In this document: one piece after another, positions 11,185 through 21,400 of the stretch | How the letters are laid out: the number at the start of each line of letters is the position of its first letter | How positions within the stretch are numbered: position 1 is the first letter of the stretch | Assembly (NCBI GenBank): GCA_963965975.1 | Contig: OZ014412.1 | Coordinates: 8,060,708-8,124,707, forward strand | DNA: 64,000 nucleotides | DNA from: Xestospongia bergquistia | Taxonomy: Eukaryota > Porifera > Demospongiae > Haplosclerida > Petrosiidae | Direction of reading: 5' to 3' | Translations under genes and position numbers: made by a program | Notes under the pieces: generated by a model | The model's input: only the letters and a program-made list of their open reading frames with translations | The model's database searches: none | What the model was told of the DNA's origin: nothing

Positions 11185-11510
11185 TTACAGTAGTAGAGTT
11201 TGGTAACTTGCTTGTACTCCACCATTAATGCACTTGATATGTAAATCTGCGTCTCATTCACTGTGAATGTCAAATTTGAAGAATACAGCACATTATTATC
11301 ATAAATAGCTTTAAACCCTTTGGCCTTCTTTACTTGTATTGTGATTTAATAAAGTCAAATTGTTGTATACTTGTCCCATTTATATCCCAGATGGTGTGGT
11401 GGTCTTAAATGACAGTGTATCAGGTTTCCTACACATGTTCTATTACAATCCTCATTACATGTACACCTAAAATCCTCTACAACAGCACCTATACAGAATA
11501 CAGTGAGACA
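11185..11510 (-). pseudogene. Possible Ig-domain remnant, minus strand
   Basis: After a plausible acceptor near 11490 the minus strand reads a cysteine-rich start (CTCNEDCNRTCVGN, then HCHLRPPHHLGYKWD), with the Cys-Trp spacing of an Ig domain, but a stop follows soon. A second open piece (VLYSSNLTFTVNETQIY) ends at a GTAAGA donor near 11175. Together with 10430-10790 this would make an Ig-FN3 order on the minus strand, as in the H genes. It is degraded, and the assignment is tentative. Confidence 0.35.
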
Positions 11511-11529
11511 CATTAAAAGATCATGGTTT

Positions 11530-12369
11530 TGCAATTATCTTACATGTGGGTTTGAGTAGACAGAGAAGAAGACACATAATAATATTAAATAGAAATTTTA
11601 GTGAATTGTTTAAATCTTTGCACTTCTGATCATGAGGAGAGAGATACATCATATACATAACATGGGCTTTGATAAACTTACTGTTTTTTTAATATCCCTT
11701 TGTTCATATAATAACTAGTACAAGTAACTTACTGGGTAAGTTTAATAGTTTCATGTTTCTAAAAAAGTAAATAATAACTATAATCGAGAAATGTTATCAG
11801 ACCTTCCTGTTATCAGCCATGTTAGCTCCACACACAGCACTTACCAGCAAAGCAGTAACCCTTAGTAACTCTTACATATTTCAGTTATGAATATTAATCT
11901 ATTGTTTACATAGACTAGATATCTACCTAAACATTATAGGTAGTAGACTTTTTAACTTTACTTAAGCACAGATAATTATTGTAAAGTAGACACAAATAAA
12001 GTAGAGTCCTGATTGTGTGCTTAATTTAGTGACATAAAATGGATAGCAGAATAACCTACCTCTTTCTTTTTACAATGATTTTTACAGATCTAAATTTAAT
12101 TTATAGGCTATAAATAAAGAAGACAATGGTCCAGTTGCGTAGATAGAGTAGGAAGACTGACTTACATTTTTCATGAAGTCAAACCTTGACACTATTTTAT
12201 ATTACCAATTATTATGAACAGAAACATCATAAAGTACAGTCATAGTGTACAAGGGCATTAATGTTTTAAAAGCTATAGCAGATTTGATTTAGGGGAAAGG
12301 ATAATAATAACTTCAGAATTGTTGATATGACAGAGATCACCTTGTTCCAGTTGAAGGCTCAGGCTGGCT
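11530..12369. other. Non-coding stretch
   Basis: AT-rich intergenic DNA. No open frame, RNA gene or clear repeat was recognised, apart from similarity of its last 70 bases to the region just before 1335. Confidence 0.5.
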
Positions 12370-12678
12370 TGACCCCCTTCTTCATGCTCCATATTATTAC
12401 AATATCATTGTATATATTTTGTTTTAATTTTAAAATTGCTTATAATATTATATAAACTGTACACGTCCCTATACTGTTAATGTAATTCTTCACGCGCTTT
12501 CTTGCAGTTTAAATTGCTGTTTATTTAATATCCCTTTTGTTCATAATTATAATAACTATAATGGGTGGAGCATAAACATAGATACTACAAAAGGAGCTCA
12601 AATTACACGATTTTCATTGTAAACTTTAGACCTTTTAACTTATAACGTTTAAGAAGAAGAGCTGTACTCATATCAAAA
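12370..12678 (+). promoter_or_regulatory. Uninterrupted upstream flank and promoter of gene C
   Basis: This matches the flank of gene A in two blocks (4690-4908 and 6740-6857) without the transposon, so it shows the ancestral arrangement. No TATA box or known site can be assigned with confidence. Confidence 0.5.
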
Positions 12679-15600
12679 ATGTTGTTTGTTCTAGTACTTA
12701 TGATTCTATCTATTCTTCCATTAACTAGTAAGTGCTGTCTAGTTATATATTAATAATCTAATGATGTTACCATTAGACTCAACAGTGACTTCATTGACAT
12801 GTCCATTCTCTCAACAATGTTACAATGAAAGTCATCTCATTCTCTCATGTGAAACAGAGGCAGTTGTTTTAGCTTGGAGAATTGATCAACAATCACTTGA
12901 AATTATTTACAATTATGATGATCCTGTAGGTAGCACTGATACATTTGGAAATTTTCAAACAAGTCTTGATCAACGACAACCAGCAAAGTCCACAATGAAA
13001 ATTACACCAACTACTTCAATGAATGGTCTAAAAATTGATTGTATTGATGGTATTGATGGAGATAAGAGATCCTGTATTCTTGAAGTTATTAGTAAGTAAA
13101 AGGATATATGGAAATTCTATTTACTGTATATATTATAGAGTGTCCTGGTCAACCTGTGAATCTCACTATTACACATATCTCTAACAATACAGTAACATTA
13201 CAATGGACTCCACCAGTACAAACTGGTGGTCCTAATATTACTGTACATTATATAGTTCATATTAGTTCAGAGAATGACACTAATTTCAGTTGTTCTGATA
13301 ATCAATGTATTATAACATTAAACGAAACCACGATTACTGGTTTGCAGACTGGTATACAATATAACATTGCTGTGTGTGCTGTTAACTATATTGGTACAGG
13401 ACCACCAAGTTCATCAATACAAGTAATACCAGGTATGTGATACAGACAGCACTATATATAATATATATTTTGATAAACAATACACCAGTTAAGTTAAATA
13501 CAGAAGATTGGATTACATCATCAAGTATAAGCCAAAATATTCTTTAGGGAAATCCTCTATTCTAATTTCAAAACCTTCTTTCAAAGCAGTTGACTTTACA
13601 ACTGTTAAGTTGTATTGGTCAATTATCAATGATTCCATTGAGAAAGTTAAGAACTTTAATGTCAAGTTGTTTGAAACTTTGAACACATCTAATATAAGAG
13701 AGTTTACTACTGAGAATACCAGTCTTGTGGTGACCGATTTAAAAGAGAAATTAGAATACTCCTTTTCCATTCAAGCAAGAGATTTTAATAAAAGAGTGGG
13801 TGTCTTTTCTACTCCTGTCAACTTCATATTAGATGGTACATAGATCACAGATATTTCCATTCATCTTTCTGTCCGTCCATTAATCTATCTGCTTATCTAT
13901 CCATTGATAATGTATCTATTCATCTTTCATTTATGTAACAATTACTTTCTTATCTTCATTATTATAGTTCCAATATCAGTAAACTTGACAAATTGTTCAA
14001 TTGAAATGTCTGACTCAAATTTCAAAGCTGATCAAAATAAAAATTCTTTGCAAATAACTTTTAAGGTATGTAGACAAGATTATTGTGAACTAACTATGAA
14101 CACCATTCATCCTATATATACATTGATGTTCTTATGTAAACTAGCCTGTTTTATTTGTTTACTTAGTACATCAGTTGATAAATTGACATCCATCAATTGA
14201 GAGGATATGTTTCTATGGTAACTAAACATACTTTCTCTGACCTAACCATCAATAGTTGTAAAAACACAAACACTTTAATCTATGATGTCATCATTATAGT
14301 GGAAGTTCATGAACTTTCAGTCATTATGTCTTCAATATAGATGCATAGAACAAATAAGCTAAAATTACTGTACTCATTGTACAGACTAAGTAATAGGTTA
14401 CTGTATATGTTAGTAGTAACATAATGACATGGTCATTACCATTGATTTAGTGTAGTGATTAGTGTAGACATAAGATGTTATAGTTTTTGTTTAGTTATAG
14501 TAAAAGGTAAAATTTATTTTTATTTTTAGTATTAGTTATAGTATTAATGTGAAATTTAATTTAGTTATAGTGACGTTTAAACTGAAGCCACATTGAGCAC
14601 CATCACTTTTATTAATCAAGCAAACACTTTTGTTTTCTTCAGGAAGATACTTGGAAGTATTGCCATACTCAACTTTCTCTTGGTCTACCAGTAACAGCTG
14701 CTATACTAACTGTAGCCATGCTTTCTAGTTAATCTTAACTATAATAACTAGAAAATCACTCATGCATGGAAGGTTAAATGCACAAACAACTCAGGCATGG
14801 ACTACCTAACATGATAATTATGTTTTTTACACATTCTATGTGGTTAATAACTAATATAATTGAGGCTATTTAATTTAGTATTAGTTATAGTTCAAAGGAA
14901 AGTTTTAATTTTAGTTTAGTTATAGTTATAGTAACATTTGAAAAAAAATATTAGTTATAGTTTTAGTTATAGTTAACTAAAACTTACTCTCTACTAAAAA
15001 TATTTTAGTATTAGTTATAGTTAACTAAAACAACACTATAATTTACATATAATATTAGAATGACATATCAATGTAGAAAGTAACATGCATAGATACACAA
15101 AGAACATTTGGCCATTAAATGAGACCACCAGCATGATATTTGAACTATGCTCTGGGAACATACTTATATCTTTTCTGGCATGCATGTTGCACTGTCCTGA
15201 TGGTCTTAAGTTCTTTTGAACCACTTGTTAGCAATATATACAGCTACATCCATTTCACTCTTCTTGTTTAGTACTTTAAGTGTAGCAGACCTCCAATCAC
15301 TGGATATTTGATACATCATAATGGGACAGAGTCTGGCAACATAACTTCCATTTATCATAATACTACAAATACTATAGTGGATTACAAAACTGTCATTCCT
15401 AGTCAATGTATTAATAAAGGAGGTTTGTTGGTATCTGTGGCAGCTGTCAATGATTTGGGTACTGGTGGGTGGGCAACAACCAGTGCTAAACTAACATTCA
15501 GTATCCATATTATTACATGTAAGAATGATATAACAATGTTACTATTAATAACATTTTGTGCTATTTATAGCTTCAGTTACAATCACTTCAGCTACTCCTG

Positions 15601-16146
15601 CTATGATTATGGAAACGCAAACATTTTCTAGTGCAAAGTCCGATTCTCATAAACCAAGTGCTACTATAGACATTAACAGACCAACAGTTATACCTACTTC
15701 CTCATCACAGGATTATAATAATAGTTTGTTAAACAATGCCAATTTAAACTATTATAATTATTACTTTATCTTGTACAGGTTCATTCCAAATGCCACCCCA
15801 TACATTCCCGTCTGTAATTCTATTGATAACAATGCCCCTCTCATTACTTTTATTAATTATTTTATGCTTTATCATCTGTTTGATTTGTATTGTAATATGT
15901 AAGAAACATGAGCTCATAGATCAAGGTATCTCTACCTTTCTCTTATAATTTGATGACTATCATCCTTTAGTCACTGATATCGATACTAATCCCAGCTATG
16001 TTAGTATAACTGTACCAAGAGTGATTCAAGTTAGACCTCCTTCAGTAATTTATGATGAAATCATGCCAACACAAGAGGAACAAGGAGGAGGTACTAGTAT
16101 TACTGTTGAAGAGAATACTGCCTATTCTTATATCAACACTAACTGA
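12679..16146 (+). CDS. Receptor C: signal peptide-Ig-FN3x3-TM-NPxY/ITIM/ITSM tail
   Basis: Exons: 12679-12727, 12777-13091, 13139-13432, 13548-13835, 13968-14065, 15272-15518, 15571-15723, 15779-15925, 15971-16146; 588 residues. The order is signal peptide, Ig-like domain, three FN3 domains (the third split over exons 5-6 in phase 0), a Thr/Ser-rich stalk of about 50 residues, a transmembrane segment (about residues 500-525) and a 70-residue tail. The tail holds NPSY (NPxY type), VIYDEI (fits the ITIM consensus I/V/L/S-x-Y-x-x-I/V/L) and TAYSYI (fits the ITSM consensus T-x-Y-x-x-V/I). ITIM/ITSM sites in known receptors recruit SH2 phosphatases or adaptors when phosphorylated, so an inhibitory or switch-like signalling role is plausible but inferred. 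Intron 5 (1.2 kb) contains an insertion absent from A. The ligand is unknown. Confidence 0.85.
14450..15040. mobile_element. AT-rich insertion in intron 5 of gene C, MITE-like
   Basis: The intron of gene A runs through this point without interruption (TTGATTTATATGAATTATTAG near 8530), so about 590 bases were gained in C. Both ends carry many copies of TTAGTTATAGT-like words, and the ends read TAGTGTAGTG and, inverted, TATAGTGTTG, weakly like hAT-type ends. No protein is encoded. A non-autonomous DNA transposon is likely; the exact ends are unsure. Confidence 0.45.
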
Positions 16147-17124
16147 TGACAATATTATTAATGTGTGATATAGTGTTCCAATCTTTATAGCTTTATTATT
16201 ATTAGTTGCTTGTGAAAATGTTTTTTACAGGATATTGTGTTTTTATGTACAGAAACATTTTTATATTTGTTATTAATAATACAATTTGTTTTTATTTTAC
16301 TATATTTAAGCTGGTCACTCCAATGTGCATTGCATTAAATTATTTGGTAGTTACACTTACTTGTACATTTGTTGACAAATGTGTTTGTGTCCACCTCTAT
16401 TTACATAATACCACATCCAAGTATAACATTAATATCAAATAAGATAACAAACCATGTATTTTAGTCTTAATGAATAGTGCTGGGTATATTGTGTTACAAC
16501 CCCTTGTTTGCTTTTGAAGTATAACTTTTTTTCATTGTCTTTGTTATAAGTGGTCTTTGTTTTTTCCACTTCAACAGTAGTGTCTATTGTGTTGGATAAA
16601 TTAATGTATTGCTTCATTCCTAATGTTGTTCCAAAATAAATAAATGAATTAGACAATTGCTGAGATACATACATACATATTTATATGAACAATCCTACCA
16701 TGACAATCAATTGCTGATACAAATGTACACATACTAACAACTTGCCTTTATAATCCAGGTATTTTCTAACCACACCACTAACACTACAGTGTTCACTGCA
16801 AAATACCATTTCATGTTTTGAAGAATCATGAGCTTACCTAGCTGATTTGAGCAATTCAGGCTACGAAGTTAGGTAGCAGTGAGCACTCTTCCTGATTGTG
16901 AGTGGCATATGCTATGCTTTTTAATAATTTCATTGTTTACAGCAACTGACTTATGGAATCCAGCTGAAATTGTAAAATGGTATGGAATAACTTCATATAA
17001 AGAAAGTACCATTGCTCGTGTGTGATAATAAAGATGTCAGAAGCCAAGAAGTGGCAAGTGGACATGCCAACTAGATTTTACTGAACCAAAGTCAAATATA
17101 TAGGACAATAATATGAACTGATCA
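16147..17124. other. Intergenic stretch after gene C
   Basis: Short open frames on both strands (16206-16442, 16435-16674) show no domain, no splice partners and no paralog. A small CATA repeat lies near 16665-16680. Nothing else was recognised. Confidence 0.5.
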
Positions 17125-17995
17125 TTACTTCTGAAGAGTAAGCAGATACCACCCACAGTAACAGAATAAACCAGCTCATTCTTCATGTTGATCAACCAGT
17201 ACAGTTTTAATTACAAGGATACAGTAGTTAAAAATGAGACTCTTTTTAGATATAATTGTGTCTCAAAAACTTGTTCAGGAGATTAAAGTCATTTGGAAAA
17301 GTGAAGAGATTTCTATACATTTAATTCAACAACTGAAATGTCTTTATTCTCAGATATAGACCTGTGTTAGGTCTGGTCAAAGGTTAGGTGGTTTTGGTGA
17401 TTCGCCAATGACATATTCAATATTCTGTGAATATGATTTTTTATATCCAGAACACTACTGGGAATCAAATATCATTTTATCATTTTCTCTACTCAAGACA
17501 CAATACTAAAATGTATGAGCAAATACAACTTCTAACATGTAACACAATAATTGACCTCACAGCACATTCTATTATTACACAGTCTAATACATAATTCAGA
17601 ATATTGGTATATGGATTCAGTGATGATAATTGGATAGTTGTTTTATAGTGGTTGTTTGAGACTAATGCAACTTGTTAAAGATTGATAATCTAACACATGT
17701 GACAAATCTAAGAAAATCTAAGAATTTCACAACATACGTGACCACTGATCATGAAGTCACTAAAATAAGAGACAACTATCAATAAAGTTCTTCTAGTAAA
17801 CTTTTGTTACTGATTAGCATATTCAATAATCATTTAACTGTTATTTACTAGAGAAGTTTCAACATTGTTAATTTACTATAGAAGTGAAAATAAATATTAT
17901 GTCAAGCATACCAAACAATTTACCAAGTTTTGATAATAAAGCTACACGTATATCAATGTCTTGCTAAAACTGGAAGAGTTATAATATAAAACTAT
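17125..17995 (+). pseudogene. Scattered remains of a D-type large receptor
   Basis: Three pieces align with gene D in the correct order: 17135-17170 (the segment encoding EQIPPTVTW), 17570-17690 (the end of the IgGFc exon, then ATGCAACTTGTT) and 17935-17990 (the IPT segment LTKTGRV). Frames are broken and most of the gene is gone. It is an old copy just upstream of intact D. Confidence 0.6.
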
Positions 17996-18486
17996 TTATC
18001 AATACAATCAGTGTAACAGGCAAGGGTATCAGTAGAGAAACCACCCTACCAAGACACATTTAGATTCTATGGAAATTGAACATCAAAAATACACATTCTA
18101 CAGATATTGTTATATATATATAGCTTAAATAAATTAAAGTCAGGCTTCTGTGTACAGCAAAATTTACCTATGCCCCAGAAACATAAAGAGTGTCCTATAT
18201 ATGTGTTAAATTTATCTTATTCCTTAGATACATAATTGTTAGGCTTTGTTATGAATTAAATCAAGTGTTGTTATACTGAACTATACTAGTATAATCAAAA
18301 TTGCCTAGATGTCAGCTACAAACACGTAAATAGTTTGACACTCTGACCCAATGAATATTGGTACGTAGGATGGGTAACGCCGTGTACTTTGGGGTCTGAC
18401 CCTGAGACTTATATCAGCTGTAAATTCCCTCACTTACATCACTCCACAGCCAACGTTGGCTTTTTTGTCAGAAACGTCTACAGATC
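17996..18486 (+). promoter_or_regulatory. Upstream region of gene D with a perfect palindrome
   Basis: AGCCAACGTTGGCT (18448-18461) is a perfect 14-base palindrome 25 bases before the start codon and is followed by a run of T. It could be a factor site or a 5' UTR hairpin. A (TA)n tract lies at about 18111-18122. No TATA box is assigned. Confidence 0.35.
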
Positions 18487-21400
18487 ATGAACAGTTTACT
18501 GGTGTTTATTGCATTTGGTAAGTTCAAATAGCCTATTAGAGTTGTTTAACACTTGACCACCATTATCTGGACAGGTTTCCTGGCTACTACCATTGCCAAC
18601 TATGGTACTGACTTTTACATTGGACTTATGATCAATTTTAATACAACAACTGAAAATATTTGGTTATTTATAACGACTCCTTCTTCATCTCCTGTCAATT
18701 ATACCATTGCAGACTACACTCATATTATATCTACAGGAATTGTCACCAGCTTAAGCCCAGTAAACGAGAGTATTGATATATCTTATGTTACGTTAAACAG
18801 TAGTTACTCTCAACGTAAAAAAGGGATACGTGTGTACACTGAAAATGGAGGACTTATATCAGTGCTAGTTATTAACTATGTTTATTATTCATCTGGTGAC
18901 TATCTTGCTTATTCACATCAAGAATTGTTGATACATCAATATCAATACTTTGCTGTATCAACAGAAACAATTGGATTGCTTAGTGGGGTACTTCTTGTAG
19001 GCAATAAAGACAACACTACAGTCACCATTATACCTACTGAAAGTGTTATAATTCCTCAAGATATCCAGAACTCAACAAGTGCTGATATAACAGTTGCAGC
19101 TGGAACACCATACACTGTTACTCTTCACAAAATGCAGACATTTCTTTTTGGAACACCAACTGCTGATATCAGTGGAACTAGTATAGTATCTGATAAACCA
19201 CTCACTGTAATTAGTGGTCATGAATGTGCTTACATACCAGTCAATGTTACAGCTTGTGAACAACTCATTGAACAGATACCACCGACAGTAACGTGGGGTA
19301 AAAGATTCCTCCTCACTCCATATGCTGGTAGATCAAGACGGTACTACAAGATTATAGCAGCCGACAATAAGACTACACTAACATATAGATGTAGCACTGA
19401 CTCTGCAGTAACACTTTATCTGTTGAATCCTGGAGATTATANNNNNNNNNNNNNNNNNNNNNNNNNNNNNNNNNNNNNNNNNNNNNNNNNNNNNNNNNNN
19501 NNNNNNNNNNNNNNNNNNNNNNNNNNNNNNNNNNNNNNNNNNNNNNNNNNNNNNNNNNNNNNNNNNNNNNNNNNNNNNNNNNNNNNNNNNNNNNNNNNNN
19601 NNNNNNNNNNNNNNNNNNNNNNNNNNNNNNNNNNNNNNNNNCTACATTTTATTCAAACACCACTTCGTATTGCTCCTTAATCTCAGACAAACCAGTGCTA
19701 GTTACTCAACTAGGACCTGGCAATAATTTTGATTTCCTTGGTATCGGTGATCCCGTCATTTCAATGATACTTCCAATTGATCAATATTTTGAGAATATAA
19801 CTTTCATATCTCCGACTCTACCAATAATTGAAACACATCACCTAAATCTTGCTTCTATTACCAACGACACAGTACTGATGGATGGACAACCACTATCTCT
19901 AACATGGAACAACATCTATGATAGTGAGAACAACATTATGGGATATGGTACACAAATACCAATAACTGATCTCACATCTCATACTATTACTACACAGTCT
20001 AATACAAAATTTAGTGCTTTAGTATATGGATTTGGCTGGTCTACTGGTTATTCATATAGTGCTAATGTCAAACAAATGCAACTTGTTCAAAGTAGGTAGA
20101 ATGAAAATTTTATGTATTGTGCTACCATTTTATAGATCCGCTACAAATTCAACCTTGGTATGGACATATCCTTGGAGGAGTGCCAATATTGATCTCTGGA
20201 CCTTATTTTAAAGAAAATGATCAAATTAATTTGTCATTTGATAATGTTAATATGGTTAATTGTACTTATATCAATTCCAAAGATTCACTGTGTATCACTC
20301 CTCGTCTCACTAAAACTGGAAGAGTAACAGTGAATCTATACCAAAATGGCAGTCAATATGAAAAAACAACAAAGTTTTATTCCAGTAAGAAAAATGCTAT
20401 TTAAACTGTCAGAAAATTATAATGTTTTTTCTAGAACGTGTTGAAGATGATGTTCATGTATTTATTAGCTCTAATGAATTACTGATCCATATAGAAGATA
20501 ATATTACATTAACATGGTCAACAGCATCTCTGACTAAACCATTACAAGATGTCATTGCTCCCTCAAATCTACTTGTTGACATTAAGTTACATATTTTCCA
20601 TATATCTAATGATGTCCCTACATTAGAACAAGTGACCACACTAGACAGTGATGTAGCTAATAGTGGGTCAGCCACTGTCACAATACCTATTATATCACAC
20701 TTCAGTAATCAATCTGTTTATGGTGCTATTATTTCCATTGAAGCTAAAGGTAGTGATCCTCAGAATCATACATTATTTGATAAAGCAGAAGGAACAGTCA
20801 CTCAATGGACAGATATAATATGGATAGTATCAACCAATAAACAATCTAATGATACTAAACTATGGTCTGCATGTAAAGCATGGTCTATCAGTGAACCATC
20901 TAGTATTGGTCAACTACTATTAGATAAAGTGCGTTCTGCTTTCCCTTGTCCACCCACTATTGGTCAAGCTAGAACTGTCAACAGTGGACTTATTGAAGAT
21001 GGAGACACAAAATTGATAGAATTCTTTCATCCTAAAGCTTCCAAATGTTTTTATCAAAGGACAATTACAAAGTAAGTATGATGTAACTCATTCGTTGAAA
21101 TTATTATTGATTATTATATAATAGAACTGAAGGAGCAGGTAATGAATGTTGCTATGGGAACAACGGTAATTTGATAGTGGGGACAAATAATGGAGGATCA
21201 GTGGATAAAGTATCTGTAGTTGGTAGTAGTAGATTAAACTACTTCAGTAACTTAGTCAGGCATCAATTTGAAGATATCCTACCATTTATCTTCTGTTGTA
21301 AAGGAACACAAACTAGTTGTGACATTTACTATCAAAGACGTCCTTCAGATAATGGAACGGCTTACAATCCTCCAATACCTGGTAATAAATTATTAATAAT

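Noticed and set aside
16206-16674. Overlapping short open frames on both strands after gene C
   Set aside because: AT-rich sequence with hydrophobic random-looking translations and no supporting splice sites.
18553-19680. Apparent end of the gene D reading frame at 19680
   Set aside because: It is produced by the arbitrary 200-N gap; downstream sequence continues the domain in another frame.
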